A stretch of DNA of 64,000 bases from Delphinapterus leucas. Its lineage: Eukaryota > Chordata > Mammalia > Artiodactyla > Monodontidae. The stretch lies in NCBI RefSeq assembly GCF_002288925.2, contig NW_022098001.1, positions 15,225,457 through 15,289,456 on the forward strand, in the 5' to 3' direction. Positions 1 through 11,179 of this stretch are shown one piece after another. Under the pieces are notes generated by a model. The model did not search any database. It was not told where the DNA came from and saw only the letters and a program-made list of their open reading frames with translations. Position 1 is the stretch's first letter, and each line of letters opens with the position of its first letter. The position numbers and the translations under genes are program-made.

Positions 1-730
1 TTATGGAGCTAATATTCTAGCAGGGCAGACAAACGAGAAATAATAAACATAACAAATAAGTATGCAGCATGTTAGAAAGTGAGACGTACACAAAAAAGGA
101 AAGAAAGAAAAAGCCGAGCAGGGTAGTGTGGATGTGGAACACCCAGGATAGTTTGATGCTTCTAAAGAGCAGGTGCAAGTAGGTGGTAGCTGGGAACCAC
201 CTTGAGGTACTTCTCTTCTTAACTTCCCTGTTGCTCCTTCCCCGTCCATCTTCCAAACATTTTCTGGAGTGAACTTCCTGAAACCGATCTTATCAGTCCT
301 CTGATTAGATCATTCAGTGGCTGCTCACTGATTTCAGTTTCAGTTCTGAACCCCTTAGCAGGGCACGTGTGGTCTAACCTCTGCTCACCTCAAGTCACTT
401 CTCCTGGGGCTGTGGGTGTCTACTGACTGCCTCCCCACCATCAATTTCCCCCTTCATACTTCCTCTATGCCTAGCTTCAAGTAGAAGCCGATTCACTTAT
501 TCTATACCTTGAGTAGAGTAACTGGCTGTGGGGGTATCAGATCTAAAGAGATCCAATGAGGCTTGTGCCTGGAATCTGGGCATTTTTCCTGCTCTGGACC
601 ATGTCGTATATAGACATGAGACCTGGAACTGGGCTAGACATTTTAGCAAAACCCTCCAGAAGATAAGTTGAAAGATGGAGGTTAGAAGAAAAAGACTAGT
701 AGAGAGTCTGAGCCAGAGCCCCAGAGACAT
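1..730. other. Intergenic, nothing recognised
   Basis: I see only short chance reading frames on the minus strand (such as 497-739), no repeat I can name and no RNA gene. It looks like ordinary single-copy intergenic DNA. Confidence 0.5.
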
Positions 731-754
731 AGATGACATATGAGCCCTACATCA

Positions 755-935
755 CTGGTAATTGACGCAGCCTCATCACCACCTGGCAATGGGTTAGAAA
801 TCCAACTTCTCAGCCCCCATCCCAGACCTACTGAATCAGAAACTACAGGGTGGAGTCCAACAATCTGTGTTTTAACAAGTCCTGTAAGAGATTCTGATGC
901 TCTTTAACGTTTGAGAAATACTGACCTACAGCAGT
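755..935 (-). repeat. MER5A-like hAT-Charlie MITE
   Basis: The segment contains 'cccagacctactgaatcaga' and 'aatctgtgttttaacaag', typical of the MER5A non-autonomous hAT element. It ends near 'gtttgagaaatactg', the terminal-repeat side. It is old and diverged, so the exact ends are uncertain. Confidence 0.7.
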
Positions 936-1164
936 TACTTAAGCCTATAAATCTGCTTTCTAGTTTAAGTCAGTTTGAGTTGGATTTTCCATTACTTGTG
1001 TCACTTGCACAGTCCTACTGAACCAGTAGGACTCAGGTGGTGTAAAAACAAATGCAACTTCATTTGTGTCCCTCACTGCCCCTGTAAACCTGTTCAGTGT
1101 GGGCAGTCCTCTTACCACTAGGTGAAAATTTGGGCAGGCCCCATAACTTTTCCATTCCTTTTTT

Positions 1165-1783
1165 CCCCTGTATTTTGTCTATTGTGGCAAAATATACATA
1201 ATCATAAAATATACATTAAATTTACCATTTTAACTATTTTTAAATGTACAGTTCAGTGGCATTAACTACTCACACTGTTTGTAACCATCATCACCATCTA
1301 CCTCCAGAACTTTTATATCTTCCCAAACTCAAACTCTGTACCCATTAAAAACTAATTGACCATTCCTCCTACGCTCAGCCCATGGTAAGCTCTGATCTAC
1401 TTTCTGTCTTTTTAAATTTGCCTGTTCTAGATAGCTCATATAATTGGAAATGTAAAATATTTGTCCTTCTGTGACTTGCTTACTTTGATTAGCATAATGT
1501 CTTCAAGGCTTGTCCATTTTGTAGCATTTGTCTAAATTTCATTCTTTTTTTTTTTGCGGTACGCGGGGCTCTCACTGTTGCAGCCTCTCCCGTTGCGGAG
1601 CACAGGCTCCAGACGTGCAGGCTCAGCGGCCATGGCTCACGGGCCCAGCCACTCCGCGGCATGTGGGATCTTCCCGGACCGGGGCATGAACCCGTGTCCC
1701 CTGCATCGGCAGGCGGACTCTCAACCACTGCGCCACCTGGGAAGCCCCTTCATTCATTTTTAAGGCTGAATGATATTCCGCTA
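1165..1783 (-). mobile_element. Old L1 3' UTR fragment (L1M type), split by two later insertions
   Basis: On the plus strand this reads 'aaatttaccattttaac', 'gtacagttcagtggcatta' and 'agcataatgtcttcaagg', the reverse of an old mammalian L1 3' UTR. It is interrupted by a CHR SINE (1545-1748). It stops at about 1783, where a plus-strand L1 has inserted. It resumes at 4684 with 'gtatataccacattttgttt'. Confidence 0.75.
1545..1748 (-). mobile_element. Short CHR SINE (tRNA-derived, cetacean)
   Basis: On the plus strand the element begins with a T-run and 'gcggtacgcgg' and ends 'cgccacctgggaagcccc', the reverse of the SINE 5' end. The 7-bp target duplication 'ttcattc' flanks it at 1538-1544 and 1749-1755. 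The open frame across it is a by-product of the SINE sequence. Confidence 0.88.
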
Positions 1784-1789
1784 GATGAA

Positions 1790-4680
1790 TACAAGACGGT
1801 GGCCAAGATGGCAGAGTAGGAAAACCCTGAACTCACCTTCCACGGACACACCAAAATTACAACTACTTACAGAGCAACTATCAATAAGAATGATCTTAAG
1901 ACTGGCAGAAAATATTTCCCATAACTAAAGACATAAAGAAGGAGCCACAGTGAGACTGGTAAGAGGAGTGAAGATGTAGTATGGTCAGGACCCACACCCC
2001 CAGGTCCTCGACTGACAATGGAAGGGACATCACAATCGTAGAGGCCCTCACTAAGGAGTGAGGGGTCCTCGCTCCATAAGGGGCTCCTCAGCCCAGGGGT
2101 CCTACATTGGGAAGATGAGCCCCCCAGAACATCTGGCTTATGTTCAGGAGAGACAGAGGGCTGTAGGAAACAGAGACTCCACTTTTAAAGGACACATGCA
2201 TAATCTCACACTGCGTCCCAGCATGGAGGTAATAGTTTAAAAGGGGCCTGATTCAGACCCTCTTGCTGATCTTGGAGAGACTCCTGGAGAGGCAGGAGAC
2301 AACCAGGACTCCTAGTTCATTAAGTTGCAGGATACAAAATTAATATACAGAAATCTGTTGCATTTCTATATGCTAACAATGAACTATCAAAAAGAGAAAT
2401 TAAGACAACAATACCATTTACCATTGCATCAAAAAGAATAAAATATTTAGGAATAAATCTAGCTAAGGATGTAAAGACCTGTATTTGTAAAACTATAAGA
2501 CACTGATAAAAGAAATTAAATATGACACAAACAAATGGAAAGATATACTGTGCTCATGGACTGGAACAATTAATATTGTTTAAACGACCATCTTACCCAA
2601 GGCAGTCTATGGATTCAAGCAATCCCTATCAAAATACGAATGGTATTTTTCACAAAACTAGAACAAATAATTCTAAAATTTGTATGGAAACACGAAAGAT
2701 TTTGAATAACCAAAGTAATCTTGAGGAATTCCCTGGTGGCACAGTGGTTAAGAATCCGCCTGCCAATGCAAGGGACACGGGTTCGAGCCCTGGTCTGGGA
2801 AGATCCCACATGCTGCGGAGCAACTAAGCCCATGTGCCACAACTACTGAGCCTGTGCTCTAGAGCCCGCGAGCCACAGCTACTGAGGCCCACACACCTAG
2901 AACCCATGCTCCGCAACAAGAGAAGCCACCGCAATGAGTAGCTCGTGCACAACAATGAAGAGTAGTGCCTGCTCACCACAACTAGAGAAAGCCCATGCGT
3001 GGCAACAAAGACCTAATGCAGCTAAAAATAAATTAAATAAATTAATTAATTAATTAAAAAGAAAAGAAACAAAGTAATCTTAACAAAGAAGAGCAATGCT
3101 GGAGGTGTTATGCTCCTTGATTTCAAACTATACTACAAAGTCACAGTAATCAAAACGGTATGGTGCTGGCACAAAAACAGACACATACATCAAAGAACAG
3201 AACAGAGAGCCCAGAAATAAACCCAAGGGTATATGGTCAATTAATCTATTACAAAGGAGGTAATAATATACAATGGGGAAAAGACAACTTCCTCAATAAA
3301 TGGTGTTGGGAAAACTGGACAGCTAAATGAAAAAGAATCAAACTGGATTACTTTCTCTGTATACATTATGTATGAAAATAAACTCAAAATGAATTAGAGA
3401 CTTATAGGTAAGACCTGAAACCATAAACCTCCTAGAAAAATACATAGGCAGTACACTCTTTGACATTGATCTTAGCAATATGTTTTTGGATCTGTCTTCT
3501 CAGGCATGAGAAACAAAAGCAAACATAAACAAATGGGACTACATGAAACTAAAAATCTTTTGCACAGCTAAGGAAACAATCAACAAAATGGAAAGGCCAT
3601 CTACTGCATGGGAGGAAATATTTGCAATGATACATCTGATAAGGGGTTAATATCCAAAATATACAAAGGACTCATACAACTCAACATCAGAAAAACAAAC
3701 AACCCAATTCAAAAATGGGCAGAGGACCTGAATAGACACTTTTCCTAAGAAGACAAGCAGATGGCCAACAGACACATGAAAAGATGTTCAACACCACTAA
3801 TCATTAGGGAAACGCAAATTAAAACCACGATGAGATACCACCTCACATCTATCAGAGTGGCTATCATCAAAAAGACAACAAATAACAAGTGTTGGCAAAG
3901 ATGTGGAGAAAAGGGAACCCTCATGCTCTGTTGGTGGGATTGTAAATTGGTGCAGCCACTATGGAAGATAGTGTGGAGGTTCCTCAAAAAATTAAAAACA
4001 GAACTGCCATGTGAGCCAATAATTTCATCTCTGGACATTTACCTGAAGAAAACAAAAATATTGATTTGAAAAGATGTATGCACACCATGCTCATTGCAGC
4101 ATTATTTACAATAACTAAGATATGGAAGCAACCTAAATGCCCATCCATAGATGAATGGATAAAGAAGATGTGGTGTATATTTACAATGGGAAATTACTCA
4201 GCTATTAAAAACAAATGAAATATTGCCATTTCCCACAAAATGAATGGATATAGAGGGCATTATGCTAAGTGAAATAAGTCAGACAGAGAAAGACAAATAC
4301 CATATTGTCTCACTTGTATGTGGAATCTAAAGACAAAAACAAAAGACAAAGCAGAATGAAAACAGACTCATAGATACAGAGAACAAAAGGATGGTTGCCA
4401 GAGGGGAGGGGAAGAGGAGGGCAAAATAGGTGAAGGGGATTAAGAGGTACAAACTGACAGTTATAAAATAAATCAGCCAAATGGATGTAATATGTAGCAA
4501 AAGAAATATGGTCAATAATATTGTAATAATTTTGTAGGGGGACAGATGGTTACTACCATCTTATTGTGATCATCATTTCATAATGTATGCAAATGCCAAA
4601 TCACTACATAGGACACCTGAAACTAACATAATATTGTACATCAACTATATTTCAATTTAAAAAATAAATTTAAAAAATTT
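1790..4680 (+). mobile_element. L1 with internal deletion: 5' UTR joined to end of ORF2 and 3' UTR
   Basis: The element begins with an L1 5' end ('aagacggtggccaagatggc') and runs as 5' UTR to about 2312. It then jumps straight into the distal part of the reverse-transcriptase ORF ('cagaaatctgttgcatttct'). Position 3761-4069 still reads as the ORF2 C-terminal region ([11 protein letters not shown], then [11 protein letters not shown]). The 3' UTR ends in an A-rich tail near 4680. Relative to a full-length L1 some 4 kb is missing. A long CHR SINE is inserted at 2723-3069. The element is dead: it has several frameshifts and lacks ORF1, the endonuclease and most of the reverse transcriptase. Confidence 0.85.
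2723..3069 (+). mobile_element. Long CHR SINE inserted in the L1
   Basis: It starts 'ggaattccctggtggcacag' and runs through 'acaactactgagcctgtgct', ending with an A/T-rich (TAAA)-like tail. The 12-bp duplication 'caaagtaatctt' flanks it (2711-2722 and 3070-3081). This is the longer, older CHR type of about 310 bp plus tail. Confidence 0.92.
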
Positions 4681-4683
4681 TGC

Positions 4684-4790
4684 ATTTGATGTATATACCA
4701 CATTTTGTTTATTTGTTGAACGTTTTGGCTTTTTCCACCTCTTGGTTATTTTTATCTTTTTTAAGAATGAACAATAGCTTGATCTCTTTA
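4684..4790 (-). mobile_element. Continuation of the L1M fragment broken at 1783
   Basis: 'gatgtatataccacattttg' continues the 'ctgaatgatattccgc' motif that ends at 1783, exactly as in intact copies of this L1 3' region. The end is uncertain because similarity fades into AT-rich DNA. Confidence 0.6.
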
Positions 4791-4799
4791 ACACAAAAC

Positions 4800-5340
4800 A
4801 CAGTCCTGATTCAGAAATTAGGAAGCTCATCTCAATGCATTAACACTGCAATCTTCATTGAAAGGCAAGACTTTCTAGAGGTCTATCCTCCATACCTGCC
4901 AGGTAGGACCTCAGCTCTCTGCCCTGGGGTTGTAGAGGAAGGAGTAGGGGCAGCTTCTCCTTCCCTAGATCTTCCTGCCCTTCAGCACTGTTTGTGATTG
5001 TAAATCACACCTGCCCAGGACTAGCTCAGGAAGGAGGGAAGCGGGGTTGGGGGGGGGAAGGGAAACAAAGAAGTTCTTATATGATAGTTTGCACTCTCTG
5101 GACCCAACTGCTATATTGCAAAATTTTTTGTGGATTCATCAGAGATTATAGCATCTGGAGGAGGAAGTTACTTTCAGAAGTCAGCCATCTGCTCTGCAGC
5201 CACGGGCTGCCTTGACTCTCTCAGGCAACCGCCAGGCTCCAGTCCATGGTTCCAGCCACTGCTAGAAACCCACATTAGACTCATCTCCTTGGGACATGGT
5301 TAGGGTCAGGACCTCACCTGGCTTTCTTCAGAAAAATTCC
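4800..5340. other. Intergenic, nothing recognised
   Basis: Single-copy DNA with a poly-G run at about 5047-5057. Short frames at 4680-4997 and 4994-5215 show no recognisable protein. Confidence 0.5.
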
Positions 5341-5344
5341 TTTA

Positions 5345-5880
5345 TCTAATTAATCTATTTATTTTCATTTTAAAAATATTTATTACAGTAAAAATACATA
5401 ACATAAAATTTACCATTTTAACCAATTTTAAGCGTACAGTTCAAAGGCATTAAGTGCATTCACATAGTTGTGCTACCATCATCACCACATACCTCCAGAA
5501 AGGTGACATCTTCTCAGACTGAAACTCTGTACCCAATAAACACTAATTGTCCATTCCTCCTATCCCCACCCCCAACCCCAGCCAGCATTCTATTTTTTTG
5601 TCTATAAATTCGGCTACTCTAGGAACCTTATATGAGTGGAATCATGCAATATTTGCCCTTTTTGACTGGCCTATTTCATTTAGCATAATGCCTTCAAGGT
5701 TCATTCATGTTGTAGAACGTGTTAGAATTCTAATTTCCTTTAAAAGGCCGAATAATGTTCCATTGTATGTATATATCAAATTTTGTTTACCTGTTCATTA
5801 CTCAATGGGCACTTGGGTTGCTTTCCCCTTTAGACTATTGTAAATAACACTGCTATGAACATGAGTGTACAAATATATTT
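5345..5880 (-). mobile_element. Old L1 3' UTR fragment (L1M type)
   Basis: The same family as 1165-1783: 'aaatttaccattttaacc', 'gtacagttcaaaggcatta', 'cctccagaaaggtgacatct' and 'tagcataatgccttcaagg' on the plus strand. It reads through to 'cactgctatgaacatgagtg'. The short frame 5547-5843 within it is not a gene. Confidence 0.78.
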
Positions 5881-6107
5881 TTGAGTCCCTAATTTCACTT
5901 CAGAGAAATTTTTATCATAAATCCACTTCACAAATCCTCTCTCACTTTCTACTCTCTCCCTTTGGGATGAGGGAGGGGATTTTAGTGTCCTGAAGTGGGT
6001 CCTGGATACTTGGAATATTTTCTCTTGCATCTCAAAGTCTCTGTTAAAATGTACAACTTAAAATCCTGTTATACAACTGAAAACACATGAACTAATGTTA
6101 ATCTCTT

Positions 6108-6944
6108 TTTTTTTTAACAACTTTATTAGAGTATAATTGCTTTACAATGGTGTGTTAGTTTCTGCTTTATAACAAAGTGAATCAGCTCTACATATACATA
6201 TATCCCCATATCTCCTCCCTCTGCGTCTCCCTCCCACTCTCCCTATCCCACCCCTCTAGGTGGTCACAAAGCACCGAGCTGATCTCCCTGTGCTATGCGG
6301 CTGCTTCCCACTAGCTATCTGTTTTACGTTTGGTAGTGTATATATGTCCATGCCACTCTCTCACTTTGTCTCAGCTTACCCTTTCCCCTCCCCATGTCCT
6401 CAAGTCCATTCTCTAGTCTGTGTCTTTATTCCTGTCCTGCCCCTGGGTTCTTCATGACTGTTTTGGTTTTTTTTTTTAGATTCCATATATATGTGTTAGC
6501 ATACAGTATTTGTTTTTCTCTTTCTGACTTACTTCACTCTGTATGACAGACTCTAGGTCCATCCACCTCGCTACAAATAACTCAATTTCGTTTCTTTTCA
6601 TGGCTGAGTAATATTCCATTGTATATATGTGCCACATCTTCTTTATCCATTCATCCGATGATGGGCACTTAGGTTGCTTCCATGTCCTGGCTATTGTAAA
6701 TAGAGCTGCAATGAACACTGTGGTACATGACTCTTTTTGAATTATGGTTTTCTCAGGGTAGATGCCCAGTAGTGGGATTGCTGTGTCGTATGGTAGTTCT
6801 ATTTTTAGTTTTTTAAGGAACCTCCATACTGTTCTCCATAGTGGCTGTATCAATTTACATTCCCACCAATAGTGCAAGAGTGTTCCCTTTTCTCTCCACA
6901 CCCTCTCCAGCATCTACTGTTTCTAGATTTTTTGATGATGGCAG
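6108..6944 (-). mobile_element. 5'-truncated L1 with 12-bp target duplication; ORF2 C terminus still open
   Basis: On the plus strand it starts with the reversed poly-A tail. It continues through a cetartiodactyl L1 3' UTR ('gctttacaatggtgtgttag') into the end of ORF2. A minus-strand frame of 145 codons (6476-6913) reads as the ORF2 C terminus, with motifs [21 protein letters not shown] and MWHIYTMEYYSAMKRNEIE. The perfect 12-bp repeat 'tgttaatctctt' at 6096-6107 and 6945-6956 brackets the insertion. The open frame and intact duplication suggest a fairly young copy. It cannot move by itself because only the last part of ORF2 is present. Confidence 0.9.
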
Positions 6945-7019
6945 TGTTAATCTCTTGTGATAGTTCTTTAAGTATGAGTCATAGTCCTGACCTCAGAGAG
7001 GAAAGGAAATGCACAACCA

Positions 7020-7240
7020 TTTAGGAACTGCCACGTGCTGGGCCTCAGAAAGAGCTTCGTATGTTTCTACGTCATTAAATTTGTGTAAGGACCCTGCCAG
7101 ATGAGGGTTCTCATCTTCTTTTCAGGACAAGAAACTCAACTTCAGATAAGACAATTAGCTTCGTGTATGTGAGGTCCCACAGCCAGAAAACGAAATCCAA
7201 ACACAGGTCTGCTGGCCTGCTAAGCACTTCCATAATCTCT
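7020..7240 (+). repeat. MIR SINE fragment
   Basis: It shows the ancient MIR order 'tgccacgtgctgggcctcag' ... 'aagaaactcaacttcagata' ... 'cccacagccag', diverged. Confidence 0.6.
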
Positions 7241-7619
7241 GCATCCTATGCCGGAGACAAAACTGTGAATAAGTAAATTCTAGAGTACTGACCATATGAT
7301 AAATCTCAGGAAAGGGGATTATCAGTGTGGGCTGTACTGACTTGAGAGCAGTCTATGCTTAATATTGAACTTGATCTTGAAGCATGAGGAACATTTAGGC
7401 AAACAGAAATTAGAAAGGAGGGCATTCCTGGGATAAGGACTATACTAGGCAAATAAAAGGAGGAGGGAATTAGTACAGAGTATGTGAGGGACAGAGACTG
7501 GACCTTCCTCATTAAGGAGATGGTGCCTGTCGAAGAGCAGCAGGAGATAAGTTTAGATCAGAAGAGCCAGCGCACATTAGAACTGGAAATCCAGCGTGGC
7601 GTAACACATACAGCATGGG

Positions 7620-7930
7620 GATAGACTTGCATCACTGCCTTGTCTTACTTGTGAAATCTTGGGCAAATCATTTAAACACACTGGTCCTCAGTTTCCTTAC
7701 CTGTATGGTAGAGACGATCGTACACGTGTTGTAAGAAGTAGTGATGATATTGGGTTGGCCGAAAAGTTCGTATGGGTTTTTCTGTAACACCTTACGGAAA
7801 AACCCAAACAGACTATTTGGCCAACTCAATATATGTATAAAGTGTTTGTCCCAGACCTGGCACATAATAAGTGCTCGATATACGGTAGAGGTCTTTGCTA
7901 CCATCACCATCATTATTGTCCTCATCCACA
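7620..7930 (+). repeat. MIR SINE split by a mariner MITE
   Basis: The left part has 'tcagtttccttacctgtatg'. The right part has 'cctggcacataataagtgct', the two conserved blocks of MIR. They are separated by the 80-bp mariner element at 7750-7829, which is the younger insertion. Confidence 0.75.
7750..7829. mobile_element. 80-bp mariner MITE, near-perfect hairpin
   Basis: Two 38-base arms (7750-7787 and 7792-7829) are inverted repeats matching at 31 of 38 positions around a 4-base loop. The ends are 'ttgggttggcc' and 'ggccaactcaa', flanked by the TA dinucleotides expected for a mariner (7748-7749 and 7830-7831). It has the size and architecture of MADE1-type elements. The sequence resembles the mariner MITE of ruminants and whales. 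It encodes no transposase. Confidence 0.9.
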
Positions 7931-7979
7931 CGTTAGACGGTAGGGAAGCAACGGATATTCCTAAACATAGGAGTGGCTG

Positions 7980-9880
7980 AGCAGAGGTGGTGTTTCAGGA
8001 AGACCTGCCCGCAACAGAATGCAGTCTGATTGCTGAGGGTGATGTCAGAGGCAAAGGGGACTGTCAGAGGACCCTCAACTTACTGGGGTGTGAAAGCAAG
8101 GGCTTGAGCAGGTGGAAGGAACTGCAAAGAAGAGGGAAGAGCAAATTAGTGGTTCTTTGAAGGAAGAGATGGCAGAGCTCTCAGAATCCTGGAAGTGACA
8201 TGCCAGGGAGAGAAAAGATTCTAAAAAACAGCACACTTTCTAGTAAGAGAGATGAAGGAGGAAGAGGGGAACACCAGTGCTGTGAACTAAAACGAAGGAA
8301 GGAGGGCTGACTGGGGAGTGGAAACACCACGGGGGAGCTGCTCTGGTCAGTTCTGGGCTTGTTGAGATCTTAAAGTAAGACAAAACCATACATGGGGTGA
8401 GCGGGAACTGATACCAGAAAAAGTGAGGAAAAAAACAGAGTATCTGAGAGAGAGAGCAAAGCAAGAGTCAATTAGGGTTGAATGAACTGGCAACAGTACT
8501 CTTCATACAAAGAATTCTTGTTGTCTGAAGCCAATAACAGAAAAACAGTGCACTTGTTTGTACTGTGGGAGCAGCCGCAGAAAGCCGGGAACCACGAGAC
8601 CCTGCAAGGCTGTCCTTTGCCTATTTGGCCCGTGGGTACTACTGCACTGGGCACAGTGCCAAGTGGTCATTACTTGTGGCAGAAGGAGGGAAGATGGTGT
8701 TATGGGAAGTTGCACGTTTCCTCTGCTGGGGAACTCTGAGCTTTTGTCCACACATACCTCATGTGTCAGCTCATATGACATAAAGGCAATGCAGCAGCAC
8801 TGATCCTAATGCTAGGGTGCTGGCTGATATTTGATGTATATTCTGTTGGAAATCCCCTTAACACTTCTAGGTTGCTAGGATACTCTTCAGAACCACTCAG
8901 AACTTTGCATGTCTTGAAAGTGTTCATGTAGATCCCCCAAGACTTTAACTGTGACCCACTATATTTAAAAACTAAAGTGGAATTCATCTGATTTAGCAAC
9001 AGTCACAAGGTTTTACCCTTTGTTTTTTTTAAAAATCGTATTTCAGCAAAATTTACCTAATGCATGAGTTATTCTCAGAGTAAAGGGTTTCTTTTCATTT
9101 CAAATCATGTCTGATTATTTCTGTGTAAATCACAATGTTGATCGTTATTCCAAGAAAGAAGACCATCAGCATTTGGTACTTTTCTTTTTTTTTGGTACAT
9201 TTATTATTTGAGTGAAATGGCATGCATCATTAGCTGGATCCTAGATATGGCTTCCGTTTTATTGGTATTCTGAATTCAAGCAGATTCTAAATTAAAGTAT
9301 TAAATTTTATACAAGCAATACAGTATCACCAGAAGTGCCTTCTGGATAGGAAGGGGAGAGTAAGGAAGAGATTTTATTCTTGCTTCTGTTGTGGGACTAT
9401 GCAGATCAGATGTCCAGTTGCCAACTTGACAACAAGCTTAAACCTGAAATTGTCGTGCCACTAGCTTTTCCGTGTGGCCCATGTTGCATTGTCATGAGCT
9501 GGTAGCCCTGGTGATTTTTATTATACAATTTACATAATAAAATTTAAGATTTACCGATGATGCCCCTCCTATGTTCCCCCAACCTTCTCTAACACAGAAA
9601 CACTGCTGTGTGTTTAATTAGCATTCAATTGTCAGTTCTATGAAGAAGAGACCACATCTGCTTTATTTACCATTGTATCCCCAGTACAGTTCCTGTGTCA
9701 AATTGTGACATGCATCCAGTACATATTTGAATATCTAAACCCATGAATGATGGCAACAAGCTGGTTCATGTGACTAGTTACATGAAATGCTAAGATATGT
9801 TTCTTGATTGAGTCATTACAATTTTTCCCATCACCTATTGTTTTACCTTAGAATCATAGAAACTTAGAGTTATAGAGGCC
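7980..9880. other. Intergenic single-copy DNA
   Basis: No repeat or gene is recognised with confidence. Positions 8480-8800 are relatively GC-rich and open in several frames on both strands, which argues against any one being coding. Confidence 0.45.
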
Positions 9881-9897
9881 TTATAAGTCACGTAGTG

Positions 9898-10072
9898 CAG
9901 TGGTTTTCAACTTTAAATGCACACTGGAAGCATCTGGGGGCTTTACAAAAGACCAGTGCCTGGGTCCCACCACCAGAGATTCTGATGCAATTGGTCTGGG
10001 ATGTGGCCCAAGTGCTGGAAGTTCTAAAAGCTTCTCAGGAGACTTCAATGTGCAGTCATAGTTGAGAGGCAT
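9898..10072 (+). repeat. MER5A-like hAT-Charlie MITE
   Basis: It begins 'agtggttttcaactttaaat' and carries 'gggtcccaccaccagagatt' and 'gatgcaattggtctgggatg', the standard MER5A blocks, in the orientation opposite to the copy at 755-935. Confidence 0.75.
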
Positions 10073-10079
10073 TGCTATG

Positions 10080-10210
10080 TTGCAGCATTTTAGAGATAAG
10101 GAAGTTGAGGTCCAGAGAGACTAACTGACTTGCCCCACGTCACAGAGTTATCTAGTGGCAAAGGATGGAAACCCAGGTGTCCTGGCTCTCAGATCAGTGT
10201 TCTTCCCACT
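10080..10210 (+). repeat. MIR-like fragment
   Basis: 'gagataaggaagttgaggtc' followed by 'cttgccccacgtcacagag' is the conserved 3' core pattern of MIR elements. Only this core part is visible. Confidence 0.5.
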
Positions 10211-10403
10211 TATACCTGTGTTTTTCAATCTGGACTCGCTCACAAACCATTTACTCTATCATTCAGTATTTTCCCTTAAAGGGACTCCTTTTTTAGCAGT
10301 TAACCGATTTGTCTTAAAAGAAAATTTTATATCATTTGATAACTGGAAAATCTGTTTCACTTGCTATACATAGATGAGAACTAAAAATAAAAATGTTACT
10401 AAG

Positions 10404-10613
10404 GGGCTTCCCTGGTGGCGCAGTGGTTGAGAGTCTGCCTGCCTATGCAGGGGACACGGGTTTGTGACCCGGTATGGGAAGATCCCACATGCCGCGGAGC
10501 GGCTGGGCCCGTGAGCCATGGCCGCTGAGCCTGAGCATCCGGAGCCTGTGCTCCGCAACGGGAGAGGCCACAGCAGTGAGAGGCCCGTGTACCGCAAAAA
10601 AAAAAAAAAAAAA
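10404..10613 (+). mobile_element. Short CHR SINE with 13-bp target duplication
   Basis: A complete element from 'gggcttccctggtggcgcag' to 'gtgtaccgc' plus a pure poly-A tail of more than 20 bases. It is flanked by 'aaatgttactaag' (10391-10403 and 10614-10626). The low divergence and intact duplication mark it as relatively recent. Confidence 0.95.
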
Positions 10614-10776
10614 AAATGTTACTAAGTTTTAGCTCGATGAAGTTGCCTGCTGAAGACTCTCAGCCTGAAACTTGTTCTCTCCCTGAAAAGAACAGCAAGA
10701 AGAAACAGGTAACTACCATTAAGTTGAGGCTTTCTCCTTAACAAGAGGATTGAAAGGGAATTGAAATGGAATGACT

Positions 10777-11157
10777 AGACATAGAGAATGGAGATTAGGA
10801 TTGACATAAGTACACTACCAAGTGTAAAATAGATAGCTAGTGGGAACCTGCTGTATAGCACAGGGAGCTCAGTTCGGTGCTCTGTGACGACCTAGATGGG
10901 TGGGATGGGGGGTGGCGTGGGAGGGAGGTCCAAGAGGGAGGGGATATAGGTATACATACAGCTGATTCACTTCATTGTACAGCAGAAAGTCACACAACAT
11001 TGTAAAGCAATTTTACTCCAATTAAAAAAAAAAAAGGAAATAGTGGTCTTCAAGAATCAGCAAATAGGATATGAAATCCCTTGAAAGAAAGATGACACTT
11101 GCTCCCTCTTCTCCCAGAGGGCAGAATCATTCATTTATTCATTCATAAAAAAAGAAA
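10777..11157 (+). mobile_element. 5'-truncated L1 3' end with probable 3' transduction
   Basis: 10777-11036 is an L1 3' UTR ('gtaaaatagatagctagtgg' ... 'gtaaagcaattttactcc') ending in a poly-A stretch. It is followed by about 115 bases of unrelated sequence and a second A-rich run at about 11147-11153. The whole block is bracketed by a perfect 15-bp repeat, 'tgaaatggaatgact', at 10762-10776 and 11158-11172. The simplest reading is one insertion that carried downstream flank with it. Confidence 0.8.
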
Positions 11158-11179
11158 TGAAATGGAATGACTTTTTAAC

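Noticed and set aside
1489..1763. Overlapping frames on both strands (about 70-80 codons)
   Set aside because: They lie within a CHR SINE. The GC-rich SINE body lacks stops in several frames, and the same peptides recur at 10364, 17521-17991, 27000-27490, 30941, 46882 and 60055-60430.
3761..4069. 102-codon frame that looks protein-like
   Set aside because: It is the C-terminal part of an L1 ORF2 in a dead element, not a host gene. The same applies to 6476-6913, 18646-18879, 19185-19508 and 25286-25636.
8480..8803. Cluster of five overlapping frames on both strands
   Set aside because: Stops are scarce because the stretch is GC-richer. Several frames are open at once, none has a recognisable motif and there are no splice or poly-A signals suggesting a gene.
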